Below are positions 37,030 to 48,000 of a stretch of 64,000 nt of DNA, piece after piece. The position numbers and the translations under genes are program-made. The first letter of the stretch is position 1, and every line of letters begins with the position of its first letter. The notes under the pieces are model-generated. The model made no database searches. It was not told the origin of the DNA and worked only from the letters and a program-made list of their open reading frames with translations. The stretch covers positions 195,128-259,127 of the forward strand of contig NZ_LN889782.1 of NCBI RefSeq assembly GCF_900009145.1, written 5' to 3'. Origin of the DNA: Planktothrix tepida PCC 9214 (GTDB taxonomy: Bacteria; Cyanobacteriota; Cyanobacteriia; Cyanobacteriales; Microcoleaceae).

Positions 37030-38469
37030 TTAGGTTTTCCAAAATAATTTTAATCGAGTACATAAACTGACAAATAATGCTATAATTAAAGTATAAGATA
37101 ATCCTCTTAAAAATCCCAGAATAGGGGTATTTGTTAAGGCTTCAATTTTAGGAGTCCAGCCTTGTAATTCTAAAATAGGCCATAACAAGTTGGCAAAGGC
37201 TAAATAACCAATCATTGGATTTTTACCCGTATCGATGAATAACTGAAACCAGAGAGTTTGGTGAAAGCTATCGATGAAAATGGTTAATATCATTAACAGG
37301 AAAATAGTGATCGCCAGTGTTATAAAAAAATAACTCATTGTTGTAGGGTCTTTTTTAATTCCTCCTTGATAAGGTTCAAAAGCTAATCCTAAAATTAATC
37401 CATACAGTCCCCATTGATACATTTGATTTAGTAACTGTTCTAGGGGATGGCTAGGATTTTTGAGCAAGAAATAACTAATAATTAATAAAATTACACTAAT
37501 TCCGGTGGTTTGGGGGAGCAAACGAGATTGTAAACCAATGACTAAATTGAAAATCATTAGTAACATTAAAATCACAATTCCCCCTAAGCGAAATCGGTTC
37601 CAAGTTTTCGGCATATATCCATCTTCAATTTGGGTATAAATGACGATTTTATCGCCAATTATAGTTCCGGGGATAGCAATAAATAAATATTTTAAATATT
37701 CAAATCGATATAACCAAGGAATAGGAGAAATAGATAACAGATTGCTCATCCATCCTCCGGCTGATTTTGATAAAATCAAGGCGAATAAAACCCCCATTAA
37801 CCCGACTCTAAATTGGGGATGATTGCGGGTAAATAACCAAATAAAAGAGGTAAAAACAACAATATTTGTTAATACCCATAAAATAATATCACTTCGATAG
37901 AGAGAAAATTCAGGGAATTTGGCATTATAGGGATATTGAATTTGAGTTAAAATAGCGATCGCAGCCCCCCAACCCATTAAATTCACCGCTAAATTAATCC
38001 ATTTAGGAATAACCCTAGGTAACTGAACAAACATTAAAAATAAGATTCCAAATCCCATTAACGCGAGTTGCCATTTTTCAGAACTCGGTTCAGGATTAAT
38101 AACGGTTGGGCGAAAATGTTGTAAAACAATAGCAAAAGTTCCTAATAAAAAGCCCCGTTTTATAATTCCTAAACTGATTTCAAGATTTGTCCATCCTTGA
38201 GATAAACGCCGAGATAAGGCGATGGGAATAGCAGTTCCTAATGAAAAAATAAAGATGGGAAAGACTAAATCTACCCAAGTCAGTCCCGCTATTTTTGGAT
38301 TAAATTGATGAGTTGGTGGCGGAAATTGAGCGTGATACATCCAAGCAGGTAAGGTTCCATTAAAGGGAATTACACCGGATAATACCATTGCTAAAACTGC
38401 AAGTCCTCGCAACGCATCTAACGCATCAACTCGTTTAGTCTTTGTAGAAGGAGAGTTGGCTAATTGCAT
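37030..38469 (-). CDS. DUF5009 / heparan-alpha-glucosaminide N-acetyltransferase-like membrane protein
   Basis: A 479-residue integral membrane protein with about eleven hydrophobic helices. The N-terminal RVDALDALRGLAVLAMVLSG is the signature of the DUF5009/HGSNAT (YeiB-like acyltransferase) group, followed by a periplasmic loop (MYHAQFPPPTHQFNP) and TWVDLVFPIFIFSLGTAIP. In lysosomes HGSNAT carries an acetyl group across the membrane to glucosamine; bacterial members probably acylate envelope sugars, but their substrates are unknown. It is the first gene of a likely cotranscribed pair with cobU. Confidence 0.88.
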   Translation of the reverse strand: MQLANSPSTKTKRVDALDALRGLAVLAMVLSGVIPFNGTLPAWMYHAQFPPPTHQFNPKIAGLTWVDLVFPIFIFSLGTAIPIALSRRLSQGWTNLEISLGIIKRGFLLGTFAIVLQHFRPTVINPEPSSEKWQLALMGFGILFLMFVQLPRVIPKWINLAVNLMGWGAAIAILTQIQYPYNAKFPEFSLYRSDIILWVLTNIVVFTSFIWLFTRNHPQFRVGLMGVLFALILSKSAGGWMSNLLSISPIPWLYRFEYLKYLFIAIPGTIIGDKIVIYTQIEDGYMPKTWNRFRLGGIVILMLLMIFNLVIGLQSRLLPQTTGISVILLIISYFLLKNPSHPLEQLLNQMYQWGLYGLILGLAFEPYQGGIKKDPTTMSYFFITLAITIFLLMILTIFIDSFHQTLWFQLFIDTGKNPMIGYLAFANLLWPILELQGWTPKIEALTNTPILGFLRGLSYTLIIALFVSLCTRLKLFWKT

Positions 38470-38605
38470 GGGTTTAAATCTGACGTTTTGCTAAATCTAA
38501 AAGACCAGAGTTAGCTCAGTAATTCGTGAGGTCAGACAATATCATTGAAAGGGGGTACGGATGAAATTTAAAGTTAAAATCAGCTAATATTATTCATTAA
38601 TTAAA

Positions 38606-38995
38606 TTAGCCAATGCCTCCAGAAACAGCCAAAATAATTGCTGCAATAAAACCGATTACGATAAAAATTAAGGCAATCATAAACAGCCAATATTGCAGCG
38701 TATAAAGTTTACGCAGTTGACCCAAAGCACCTATCAAGTTTTCAATATCATTGCCTTGAGTTTCTACAATTAATTTGAAAGCTTTTGAAGCATTAATTGT
38801 CCAAATTCCCGTTACCAATAAAACGACTCCCTGAACTATCCCACCAAATCCTCCTTGCATAATTGCGATGATGCCACTAATAGCCCCCAATATTCCACTG
38901 GCTATTAGGAAGTAACTCACAAACAGCATTTTTTTAGACAAATCCAAAATCAGTTGATTCTGGGATTCATTAAACTCATAGGTTTCGGTGTCCAT
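38606..38995 (-). CDS. Small three-helix membrane protein (DUF5362-like)
   Basis: A 129-residue protein with a hydrophilic N-terminus (YEFNESQNQLILDLSKKM) and hydrophobic segments at about 24-45, 52-68 and 101-126. The opening NESQNQLI...L-KKM and overall pattern resemble the DUF5362 family, which has no known function; I hold this match loosely. No charged motif suggests transport. It is monocistronic, with the pentapeptide gene divergent on the other side. The ATG at 38995 fits. Confidence 0.8.
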   Translation of the reverse strand: MDTETYEFNESQNQLILDLSKKMLFVSYFLIASGILGAISGIIAIMQGGFGGIVQGVVLLVTGIWTINASKAFKLIVETQGNDIENLIGALGQLRKLYTLQYWLFMIALIFIVIGFIAAIILAVSGGIG

Positions 38996-39183
38996 AATTT
39001 ACCCTGAAAAAATACGTTAATTACAGCTTAATTTTACTCCTATTTTTTGAAATGGCAATCATTTAGCCGAAAAATACTTGCCCCTCCTGGGGTTTGTGAT
39101 AAAATTTGGGCAAATGCTTAACCCATTCCCAAGCCCTAGGCTTTGAACAGGTTGAGCAATAATACTAAAAAAATGGAGTGAGG

Positions 39184-39978
39184 ATGATGAACCTTAAAGT
39201 CTTAGCATTGTCTGTTATTCTATCTACACTAGGATTTGCCCCCGTTGCTCAAGCAGAAAATGAATCCGATTTACAACGATTAAGAACGACAAATCGTTGT
39301 CCTGAATGTGATTTAAGAGGAGCTAATTTGCAACAGTTTGATTTGCGAGGGGCAGATTTATTTAAAGCGCAATTACAAGGTGCTAATTTAAGAGGAGTTG
39401 ATTTACGCAGTGCGAATTTGAATCAAGCTAATTTATATAAAGCTGATTTAACTCAAGCTAATTTAGCAGCGGCTAATTTATTTGATGCGAATTTAAGGAA
39501 TACTATCTTAGAACGGGCTGATTTAAGAGAAGCGGATTTATCCCAAGCGGATTTAGCTCAAGTCAATTTGATTAAAGCTAATTTAAGAGATGCCAGTTTA
39601 GTTAGTACAAATCTGAGTGAATCCTATCTTAACCAAGCCAATTTAGAAAATGCTGATTTGCGTCAAGCCTTTTTATTTAATAGTGATTTAGAAGCAGCAA
39701 ATCTCACCCGTGCTAATCTTTTAGGAGCAGATTTACGCAGAGCAAATCTGGATCGGGCTGCTTTAGAAAGTGCTAACTTAACGGCTACAATTCTAGCAGA
39801 TACTAACATTGATCGGGCAGAATTATCTCAAACTATATTAAAAGGAACGGTTTTACAAGGAACGGATTTAGCCCCTGTTGTTTGTGTGGTTAGTAATGTT
39901 GTTAATTGTGTGATTTCTCCCGCTTCAAAACAAGCTGAAGATTTATTCTTTCAACCGGAAATAGAAAACCCCCGTTAG
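39184..39978 (+). CDS. Secreted pentapeptide repeat protein
   Basis: A signal peptide (MMNLKVLALSVILSTLGFAP then VAQA) with probable cleavage before ENES is followed by a CPEC pair (CPECDLRGANL) and about 33 pentapeptide units of the A(D/N)LXX type running to about residue 235. These fold into a right-handed four-sided beta helix. The Cys pair near the start of the helix is common in the cyanobacterial exported subgroup. Function is unknown; the protein should be periplasmic or thylakoid-lumenal. The start is ATG 39184 (or 39187), after GGAGTGAGG; the GTG at 39178 overlaps that ribosome site. A terminator-like hairpin follows. Confidence 0.93.
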   Translation: MMNLKVLALSVILSTLGFAPVAQAENESDLQRLRTTNRCPECDLRGANLQQFDLRGADLFKAQLQGANLRGVDLRSANLNQANLYKADLTQANLAAANLFDANLRNTILERADLREADLSQADLAQVNLIKANLRDASLVSTNLSESYLNQANLENADLRQAFLFNSDLEAANLTRANLLGADLRRANLDRAALESANLTATILADTNIDRAELSQTILKGTVLQGTDLAPVVCVVSNVVNCVISPASKQAEDLFFQPEIENPR

Positions 39979-40033
39979 GCATTTAAGATGAGCTACGCCC
40001 ATCACTTACCTCTATTTAACTTACATGGGGTTA

Positions 40034-40070
40034 TGATGGGCAGAACTCCTCCGACGGAGTTTTAAAGTTT
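40034..40070 (+). terminator. Terminator-like hairpin after the pentapeptide gene
   Basis: AACTCC (40044-40049) pairs with GGAGTT (40056-40061) around a 6-nt loop and is followed by T-rich sequence. A further 8-bp inverted repeat links GCCCATCA (39997-40004) with TGATGGGC (40034-40041), which could extend or replace the structure. Confidence 0.5.
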
Positions 40071-40156
40071 TGTAAAAAGATGTAGTAATTATGGAAATTA
40101 ATCCTGACAAATGATTAAATAAACATTCAGGATTTCAGGAAGGGTTAAAATTAAGA

Positions 40157-40234
40157 ATGGATGATTTATCAATAGGATTGCAACAGATTATTGTAGAGAC
40201 TTGCGCTCATTATCAAGGGTATTTTTATCCTTAA
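40157..40234 (+). pseudogene. 25-codon frame, possible 5' remnant of a sigma-factor gene upstream of DUF1822
   Basis: MDDLSIGLQQIIVETCAHYQ then GYFYP and stop follows an AGGAAGG ribosome-like site. The opening resembles the N-terminus of the ECF-like sigma factors often found directly before DUF1822 genes in cyanobacteria (MDEL..LQQLV..AC). It stops after 25 codons, just before the DUF1822 gene. The homology is weak, and it could instead be a leader peptide. Confidence 0.25.
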
Positions 40235-40261
40235 TTTTGTAGTTTTCCAGAGTTTTAAATT

Positions 40262-40747
40262 ATGGGATATGCCACTGGAGGAGATTCTATTATCTTACCA
40301 ATTCCCCAAAGAAACCGACGCCTAGCTCAACGCTTTTCTCAACATCAACCTACCCTCGAAAAAGCCGAACAAGTCTTTAACAATACCCTTGCAGTTTTAG
40401 TGGTTTATGATTTTTTACAACTGTTAGGAATCGAAACAGATTTACTTAAGAGTGATAGTTGGAATTCCGTTGTGAGATTAGTGGCAAATAGTGCCGATTT
40501 ATTGATTCCTCATTTAGGAAAATTAGAATGCCGTGCGGTTAAAATGGGATCTCAAACTTGTCCTATTCCGATGGAAGTTGGGTCAGATCGAATTGGCTAT
40601 GTTGTTGTCGAATTAGATGAACAGTTTAAAGCAGGAAAACTCTTAGGATTTATTGAACAAGTTAAGGGAACAGAAATCCCCCTGTGTCAATTACAACCCC
40701 TGGATGCTTTACTCGATTTGATTAATTTAAGCCTGAGAAGATTCTAA
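40262..40747 (+). CDS. DUF1822 family protein
   Basis: The 161-residue protein shows the DUF1822 pattern: a helical start, NNTLAVLVVYDFLQLLGIET, DSWNSVVRL, ADLLIPHLGKLECRAV, CPIPMEV, RIGYVVVELDE and LLGFIEQV. The family is nearly restricted to cyanobacteria, and other members are often encoded after a sigma factor and before FecR-like genes; a regulatory role is inferred from that. Many members are two to three times longer, so this is a short form ending right after the first domain. Here the neighbouring sigma factor is missing or reduced to a remnant. Confidence 0.85.
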   Translation: MGYATGGDSIILPIPQRNRRLAQRFSQHQPTLEKAEQVFNNTLAVLVVYDFLQLLGIETDLLKSDSWNSVVRLVANSADLLIPHLGKLECRAVKMGSQTCPIPMEVGSDRIGYVVVELDEQFKAGKLLGFIEQVKGTEIPLCQLQPLDALLDLINLSLRRF

Positions 40748-40827
40748 CTTGCTTTGAATTGCAACTTCAATTATAATCAAGCATTAACTCAATCCATTAG
40801 GAAACAATTTCTGATTAAAACCGCTAT

Positions 40828-41457
40828 ATGAAAAAAAATCTGTTTCGTGCAAAACTGGTGCAAACGATGATTGTGGGAATTATTCTTTTATTCCCAACCT
40901 TTGCCCGATCTCAAAATGAATTACCGACTGCTGAGGAGCTTCGAGGTAAACCCAATGAAGCAGAACAGCAACGTTTAGATAAAAAGCAAAGCCGACAAGC
41001 TGCACTTCGCCAAGGAATTCAACTTTATAAAACTGGAAATTATGCAGCTTCTGAAACTATTTTTCGTCAATTAGTAGAAGCTCAACCTGAAGAAGCCAAA
41101 TATCATTTTTATTTCGGAAATGCTTTGTTTTATCAACGCAAAATTGAGGAAGCCACTCAAGCTTATCAAGAAGCGATTCGCCTTAATCCTAAATATGCTT
41201 TAGCTTATAATGCTTTAGGCTTTTTACAAGCCACTCAAGGTCAATGGGATGAAGCGATCATACAGTATCAAAAAGCCTTAGAAATTAATGCTGACTATGC
41301 AGAAGCCTTAAAAAATTTAGGGGAAGCGTTCTGGAAAAAAGGGAACATCGCCGAAGCTAAAAATGCTTGGAATAAAGCCTTAACTTTATATACACAACAG
41401 GGAAATAATAAAGCCGCACAACAAATTCAAGAAGTCTTAAATCGGACGGCTCAATAA
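40828..41457 (+). CDS. Exported TPR repeat protein
   Basis: The 209-residue protein has a basic signal peptide with hydrophobic core (TMIVGIILLFPTFARS, probable cleavage before QNEL), a charged spacer and four TPR units (about 55-200), for example ALAYNALGFLQATQGQWDEA. It should act in the periplasm or thylakoid lumen as a protein-binding scaffold. It lies between DUF1822 and fumC with spacers of 80 and 47 bp, but nothing links the three functionally. The ATG at 40828 starts MKKNLF, typical of signal peptides. Confidence 0.9.
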   Translation: MKKNLFRAKLVQTMIVGIILLFPTFARSQNELPTAEELRGKPNEAEQQRLDKKQSRQAALRQGIQLYKTGNYAASETIFRQLVEAQPEEAKYHFYFGNALFYQRKIEEATQAYQEAIRLNPKYALAYNALGFLQATQGQWDEAIIQYQKALEINADYAEALKNLGEAFWKKGNIAEAKNAWNKALTLYTQQGNNKAAQQIQEVLNRTAQ

Positions 41458-41504
41458 TTTTTAAATTCAAGAACCAACTCGATTAAAGGGAGAAAAATCT
41501 TAAC

Positions 41505-42908
41505 ATGACAACCCAGCAACCCACCCGCAAAGAATGCGATAGTATGGGAGAAATTGAAGTAGTGAGCGATCGCTATTGGGGAGCCCAAACCCAACGCTCT
41601 ATTTATTATTTTAGCATTGGCAATGATTTAATGCCCCAGGAAGTAATCACTGCCTTTGGTATCCTTAAAAAAGCCGCTGCAATTACGAATCAAGAGTTAG
41701 GAAAACTCCCCGCAGACAAAGCAAAATTAATTATTCAAGCCGCCGATGAAGTCATTGCGGGTCAACTCAATGATCACTTTCCCTTGCGAGTTTGGATGAC
41801 CGGAAGTGGAACCCAATCGAACATGAATATTAATGAAGTCATTGCGAATCGAGCTATTGAAATAGCCGGAGGAATTTTAGGCAGTAAAAATCCGATTCAT
41901 CCCAATGATCATGTTAATATGTCTCAATCTTCTAACGATACATTTCCCACGGCAATGCACATTGCAGCAGCCATTGCTGTTACACAACGGTTAATTCCCA
42001 GTGTCAAAAAAATGCGGGATGAATTACACAAAAAAGCCGAAGAATTTGCCGATATTGTTAAAATTGGTAGAACCCATTTACAAGATGCAGTTCCCTTAAC
42101 GTTAGGTCAAGAATTCTCCGGTTATGTGGCGCAATTGGATGGAAATTTAAAGCGGCTGGAGATGATTTTACCGGATTTATATGAATTAGCCATCGGGGGA
42201 ACAGCCGTTGGAACTGGCTTAAATACGCCTCAAGGATTTGCTGAAAAGGTATCCGATCGCATTAGTCAATTAACCGGATTACCCTTTATTTCTGCCCCGA
42301 ATAAATTTGCAGCTATGGCGGCTCATGATGGCTTAGTGATGGCAAGTGGAGCCTTAAAAACCTTAGCTTGTTCTTTAATGAAAATTGCTAATGATATTCG
42401 ATTTTTAGGCAGTGGCCCCCGTTGTGGTTTAGGAGAATTAATATTACCTGAAAATGAACCCGGTTCGTCTATTATGCCGGGGAAAGTCAACCCCACCCAA
42501 TGTGAAGCCATGACAATGGTAGCCGCACAAGTGATGGGTTATGATACCGCGATTAGTGTTGCGGGTTCCCAAGGACATTTTGAGTTAAATGTATTCAAAC
42601 CCATGATTATATTTAACTTCTTGCAATCCGTGGCTATTTTATCAGATAGTTGCCATAACTTTACAGATTTCTTGTTAATGGGATTACAAGTTAATCGTAA
42701 AAAAATTAATAGTTATGTTGAACAATCTTTAATGTTAGTGACGGCTTTGGCTCCTAAAATTGGCTATGATAATGCAGCCCAAGTTGCCCATATTGCTTTA
42801 GAAAAAGATCTGACGTTAAAAGAAGTTTGTCTGGAATTAGGATATATTTCTAGTGAAGAATTTGATGCCATTGTAGATCCTTATAAAATGGCATATCCTA
42901 ACCTTTAA
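41505..42908 (+). CDS. fumC: Fumarate hydratase, class II
   Basis: FumC interconverts fumarate and malate in the open or branched TCA cycle of cyanobacteria and recycles fumarate from arginine and purine synthesis. The 467-residue enzyme has the superfamily signature [16 protein letters not shown] starting at Gly320, the conserved [10 protein letters not shown] and [12 protein letters not shown] substrate-site segments, and [20 protein letters not shown]. Length is normal. The ATG at 41505 gives [19 protein letters not shown], close to known starts; GGGAGAAA upstream is a fair ribosome site. Confidence 0.97.
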   Translation: MTTQQPTRKECDSMGEIEVVSDRYWGAQTQRSIYYFSIGNDLMPQEVITAFGILKKAAAITNQELGKLPADKAKLIIQAADEVIAGQLNDHFPLRVWMTGSGTQSNMNINEVIANRAIEIAGGILGSKNPIHPNDHVNMSQSSNDTFPTAMHIAAAIAVTQRLIPSVKKMRDELHKKAEEFADIVKIGRTHLQDAVPLTLGQEFSGYVAQLDGNLKRLEMILPDLYELAIGGTAVGTGLNTPQGFAEKVSDRISQLTGLPFISAPNKFAAMAAHDGLVMASGALKTLACSLMKIANDIRFLGSGPRCGLGELILPENEPGSSIMPGKVNPTQCEAMTMVAAQVMGYDTAISVAGSQGHFELNVFKPMIIFNFLQSVAILSDSCHNFTDFLLMGLQVNRKKINSYVEQSLMLVTALAPKIGYDNAAQVAHIALEKDLTLKEVCLELGYISSEEFDAIVDPYKMAYPNL

Positions 42909-43382
42909 AAAGCGGGAGTAGGGATGGGTCGTTCATCAATAATAGCCTTTACCCTATTTCCTTTTATCATCCTGTTATTTTTTTATTTCAGAGAAGATTA
43001 GCTTTAATTTATTTAAAGATGAGTCTGCTTTTTTCTATTCACCCCTTTTAAAAAAAGGTATTGAATTTACGAAAATAAGGATCTATAGTAAATGTAGACT
43101 ATACTAAAATTTACTCGCTAATCACAATCACGTCGCCTAAATCAAACAAAAACCCTGAAAACCTAGGATGTGAGTCGAGTTTTGACACGTTATCAAGCCC
43201 AAAGGATAAAAATTTTAACTTTAAGACTTAAGCTCGCCATTAGAGTAAACCGATCAACCCAAACGATATTGTTGATCACCTCAGAACAATCTAAACTAGC
43301 GAGGAATCAAACTTGAATTTAAAACTCATCTATTTTTCAACTCATTATCAACAAAATTTCTTTTATTAATAATGTATTTATT
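42909..43382. other. 474-bp spacer before the AAA_35 cassette
   Basis: Apart from a possible 25-codon hydrophobic frame (42924-43001) I see no gene. The region is AT-rich with an imperfect palindrome (TATAGTA at about 43085, TATACTA at about 43099) and presumably carries the promoter of the three-gene cassette that begins at 43383. No boxes could be assigned reliably. Confidence 0.4.
42924..43001 (+). CDS. Possible 25-residue single-helix membrane peptide
   Basis: MGRSSIIAFTLFPFIILLFF followed by YFREDstop begins at an ATG about 5 bp after GGGAGTAGGG. It would be one transmembrane helix with a charged end, the form of many small membrane proteins. With 25 codons chance is quite possible, and I have no homolog in mind. 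Confidence 0.2.
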   Translation: MGRSSIIAFTLFPFIILLFFYFRED

Positions 43383-45032
43383 ATGTCTTTAAACCCAACT
43401 TTTGTCCCTAGAGATACAATTGAATTTCCTGATCGTCCACTTCCTTTAGATTCTAAATTTTATATTCAACGCCTTCCTTGCGAAAATTTAGGCTATGCAG
43501 AGATTCAAAAATCGGGGAGCTTACTCCGACTAAAAGCTGCTAGAAAAATGGGGAAGAGTTCTTTTATTTTGAGACTCCTAAACTATGCTGAAAGTTTGGG
43601 ATATAAGACGGTTTCAATTGATTTTCTCCAAGCGGATAGTGCCATTTTTGAGAATCCTAATAAATTTTTGAAGTGGCTGTGTATTAATATCGCTCGACAA
43701 TTGAAAATTGAACCTCAATTAAGCGATTATTGGGATGATGATATTGGGAGTAAAGTCAGTTCTACAGTTTATTTAGAAAGTCATATTTTTCCCCAAATCA
43801 ATTCCTCTATCGTTTTGGCTTTTAATGAATTAAATCGAGTTTTTGAGTATCAAAATATTAGTCAAGATTTCCTCCCTCTGATTCGATTTTGGTATGAGCA
43901 AGGAAAACAAACTCAACTTTGGCAAAAGGTTCACTTTATTTTAGTTCAGTCCACAGAAGTTTATGTATCTTTAAATATTCATCAATCTCCCTTTAATATT
44001 GGTTTAGCGATTGAATTACCTGTATTTACCCTTGAACAAGTTAAGGACTTAGCACAACGTTATCAACTGAATTTAACAGATAATCATATTAAAAAACTAT
44101 CCAATTTAGTCGGAGGACATCCCTATTTAGTCCATCTTGCGCTTTATCACTTAAGCTATGATCTCATTAGCATAGATGACTTATTAAATACCTCTCCAAC
44201 CTTAACAGGAATTTATCGAGAGCATTTGCAATCTCTCTCGTTGAGCCTTCAACAAAAACCTGAACTTGCTATTGCCATGAAACGAGTAGCAACAACAACA
44301 GAAAGTATTCAAATTGAACCGCTCATTGCCTATCAATTGTATAGTTTAGGTTTAGTCAATTTACAAGGAAATTATTGCCTATGTTCTTGTGAACTTTATC
44401 GTCTTTATTTTCAGTGGCAATTGTTAAATGAAAAGCCAGAAAATACCAATAAATTACGAAAACTTCAACAAGAAAATAAATTTTTAAAAGCTTTAGTTTA
44501 TGTTGATCCTTTAACAGAAGTCGCTAACCGTAGGCAATTTGATCACTGTATAGATATTGAATGGAAACGAATGATGCGGGAAATTGCTCCCTTATCTTTA
44601 ATCTTATGTGATATTGATCATTTTAAAATTTATAATGATACTTATGGTCATCAAATGGGAGATGAATGTTTAAAAAAAGTAGCTCAATCTATTCGTAATG
44701 TTGTTCAACGTCCGGGGGATTTAGTGGCTCGTTATGGGGGTGAAGAATTTGTGATTATCCTTCCGAGAACAGACGCAACAGGAGCGCTATATATTGCGGA
44801 AGCAGTTCGTGAGAATCTCAAAACTTTAGCGCTTCCCTTTGACACAGAACAATTGCCCAATCGTCCAGCACCGATTGTTACAATTAGTATCGGCGTAGCC
44901 AGTACAATTCCCGGTGTTGATACTAATGATATTGGCTCGTTATTTTTAGCCTCCGATGAAGCCTTATATGAATCTAAAAGAAACGGCAGAGATCAAGTGC
45001 AATTGAGTTCATTTTTGCAATTTAGATATTGA
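43383..45032 (+). CDS. AAA-like (AAA_35) domain fused to a GGDEF diguanylate cyclase
   Basis: The 549-residue protein has an AAA_35 module (about 20-300): Walker A-like ARKMGKSS with Lys58, and a Walker B segment reading [12 protein letters not shown] where relatives have IDELDR, so Asp148 and the later Asp are both Asn. [11 protein letters not shown] is typical of AAA_35. A short coiled coil (about 355-370) leads to a GGDEF domain (about 375-545): [21 protein letters not shown], an intact RYGGEEF (452-456 for the signature) and an I-site RPGD (443-446), so it should make c-di-GMP and be product-inhibited. The first gene of a tight cassette, it ends 8 bp before the next start. ATP hydrolysis is doubtful; nucleotide binding may remain. 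Confidence 0.93.
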   Translation: MSLNPTFVPRDTIEFPDRPLPLDSKFYIQRLPCENLGYAEIQKSGSLLRLKAARKMGKSSFILRLLNYAESLGYKTVSIDFLQADSAIFENPNKFLKWLCINIARQLKIEPQLSDYWDDDIGSKVSSTVYLESHIFPQINSSIVLAFNELNRVFEYQNISQDFLPLIRFWYEQGKQTQLWQKVHFILVQSTEVYVSLNIHQSPFNIGLAIELPVFTLEQVKDLAQRYQLNLTDNHIKKLSNLVGGHPYLVHLALYHLSYDLISIDDLLNTSPTLTGIYREHLQSLSLSLQQKPELAIAMKRVATTTESIQIEPLIAYQLYSLGLVNLQGNYCLCSCELYRLYFQWQLLNEKPENTNKLRKLQQENKFLKALVYVDPLTEVANRRQFDHCIDIEWKRMMREIAPLSLILCDIDHFKIYNDTYGHQMGDECLKKVAQSIRNVVQRPGDLVARYGGEEFVIILPRTDATGALYIAEAVRENLKTLALPFDTEQLPNRPAPIVTISIGVASTIPGVDTNDIGSLFLASDEALYESKRNGRDQVQLSSFLQFRY

Positions 45033-45040
45033 TTAAAAGA

Positions 45041-48000
45041 ATGACAATCTATCGATATCGTGTCGGCGGTAGTCTCAGTAATGATGATTTATTTTATGTG
45101 GTTCGCCAAGCGGATACAGAATTATATGAAGCCTTAAAAGCGGGAGAATTTTGTTATGTTCTCAATGCTCGACAAATGGGAAAATCTTCTTTATTAGTCC
45201 GAACCTTTTATCGGATGAAACAGGAAGGTTATGTTTGTGCAACGTTGGATATGACCCAAATTGGGAGTGAATCTGTAACGCCGCTTCAATGGTATAAAGG
45301 AGCGATCACTAGCTTATTATTAGGATTTAATTTATTCAACACATTTAATTTTAAAGCCTGGTGGACAACTCAGGAAAACGTTTCATTTTCCCAACGATTT
45401 AGCAACTTTTTAGAGCGTTTATTATTTGAATTTTTTCCTCAAAAAAGAATTATTATTTTTATTGATGAAATTGATAATATTTTGAGTTTACCATTTTCCG
45501 TTGATGATTTTTTTGCTTTGATTCGATTTTGTTATAACAACCGAGCCATTTATTCTGAATATAATCGTCTAACCTTTGCAATTTTTGGAGTCGCCACTCC
45601 ACCGGATTTAATTACCGATAAAACTCGGACTCCCTTTAATATTGGCAAATCAATTTTTTTACAAGGTTTTCAATTCCATGAAGCTCAACCTTTAGCCCAG
45701 GGATTAACGCCCTATTCTGAACGACCTCAAGCGGTCTTAAGCGAAATTTTAAATTGGACAAATGGACAACCCTTTTTAACTCAAAAATTCTGCCAATTAA
45801 TCCAAACGATTAATCAAAGTAGTAGCTCTCAAAAAATCATTATTCCCGCCGGACTAGAATCCTTTTGGATTGAGTCTCTAGCCCGAACTAAAATTATTGA
45901 AAGTTGGGAATTTCAAGATGAACCCGAACACTTAAGAACCATTCGAGATCGCCTATTTTTCTATCAAAATCGCATCGGTAAATTACTGGGAATGTATCAA
46001 AAAATTCTACAAGGAGTTGCTATTCCCTGCGATGGAAGTCAAGAACAAATTGAACTACTTTTATCTGGTTTAGTCATTCCTGAAAATGGATTTTTAAAGG
46101 TTAAAAATTGCCTTTATAAACTGATCTTTAATTTAGAGTGGGTTAATCAACAATTAAGCAGCCTACGCCCCTATTCTCAATCCCTAGAAGCCTGGGTTGC
46201 CCAGCAAAAACAAGATAATTCTCGTTTGTTACGGGGACAAGCTTTGATTGAGGCTCAAAATTGGGCAAAAGATAAAAGTTTAAGTGATTTAGATTATCAA
46301 TTTCTCAATCAAAGTGAAGCTTTAGATCGACAAGAAACACAAAAAAGTTTAGAAGCACAACGGGCAAAAGCTGTGGAAGCTAAAATAGCTGAGGAACGTA
46401 AAACTGCTCAACTACAACGGGTTTTACTCGGTGTGGTTACTGTAGGGTTAATAACCGTTCTCCTCTTAGGTTTTGAAGTGTTAAATAACTTTTATACTGC
46501 CAGAAGTAACGAAAAAATAGCGAGATTGAATGAAATTAAAGCTTTAATTTCTTCTTCAGAAGGAAAATTTGCTTCGGATCATCAATTAGATGCTTTAATC
46601 GATGGAATTAAAGCCAAAAAATATCTGCAAAAAATTCCAGAAGTTGATCCTCTATTTACTGCTAAAGTTGAACAATCTTTGAGACAAGTAGTGTATGGTA
46701 CAAATGAATTTAACCGTTTAATTGGACATCGCGGAGGGGTATTAACCGTTGATATTAGTTTTGATGGTCAACTGATTGCCACAGGAAGTAACGATAAAAC
46801 AGTCAAACTGTGGAAACGAGATGGAACTTTACTGAAAACCTTAAAAAATGACGCTACTGTACATCGGGTGGCTTTCAGTCCTGATAGCAATCAAGTTGTC
46901 GCCGCCACTTTAAACGGTCAGGTGAACCTTTGGCAAGTAGATGGAACCCTCGTTAGACAAATTAAAGCCCATTCAGCACCCGTTTGGGGGATTGCTTTCA
47001 GTCGTCAGGGGGATGTGATTGCTTCAGCCAGTGGCGATGGGACGGTTAAATTATGGTCGGTTGATTCCTTCCAACTCCTACACACCTTCAAGACCCAACA
47101 GCAAGCCGTGTGGAATGTCGCTTTTAATCAAGATGGTCAAACTCTGGTGAGTACGGGATGGGATGGAACCCTGCAACTGTGGAGTCGAACCGGAAAATTA
47201 CTCCACACCCTCACCGGTCATCAAAAAACCGTTTGGGATGTGGCGTTTTGTCCCCAGACTAATCTGTTTGTCTCCGTGAGTTCCGATCACACCGCTAAAC
47301 TGTGGAATGTTGATGGCACCTTAATTAAAACTCTCGTGGGAAATAATGTCATGTTGGGGGTGGATTGTAGCGAAAACGGTCAATATATTGTTACCAGTGG
47401 TAAGGATAATGTGGTTCAACTGTGGAAATCCGACGGGACTTTTATTCGTACCTTAAGAAAACATCAAGCGGTGATTCGAGATGTGGCACTCAGTGGCGAT
47501 GGGTTGATGGCTGCTTCCGCCAGTGATGATGGCATCGTGAAACTCTGGCAACGCAATCTTTATTTATTAAAACCGCTCTATGGACATCAAGATACGGTTT
47601 GGACTGTGCAGGCTAGTCCCAATAATCGCTGGATGCTTTCAACCGGAGCTCAGACTCTGCGATTTTGGTATCGGGATGGAACCCTAATTCAGGTTTTGCG
47701 TGAAATGATGCGGGGTGCGTCCTTTAGTCCCGATAGTCGTAAGATTGCTGGCGGGGGAACACCAGAGGTTAAGTTGTATGAAATTCAGGACACTGACCCC
47801 CCGACCCTAAAACGATTGAGAACCTTCAAAGGCCATCAATCCCTTGTGATTTCAACGGTGTTTAGTCCCGATGGCAAAATGATTGTTTCTGGAGGGGATG
47901 ATCACACCCTGAAATTTTGGGATCTTCAAGGGAAACTGCTGCATAGCGTGGATGCTCATACGGAAAGAATTTGGAAACTTGCGTTTAGTCCCGATGGTCA

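Noticed and set aside
38470-38605. Cobalamin riboswitch upstream of the DUF5009-cobU pair
   Set aside because: No B12-box-like sequence or suitable stems were seen; cobU is the second gene and the leader is short.
43085-43106. NtcA-type GTA-N8-TAC operator in the cassette promoter region
   Set aside because: The available GTA and TAC triplets have the wrong spacing, so only an imperfect palindrome remains.
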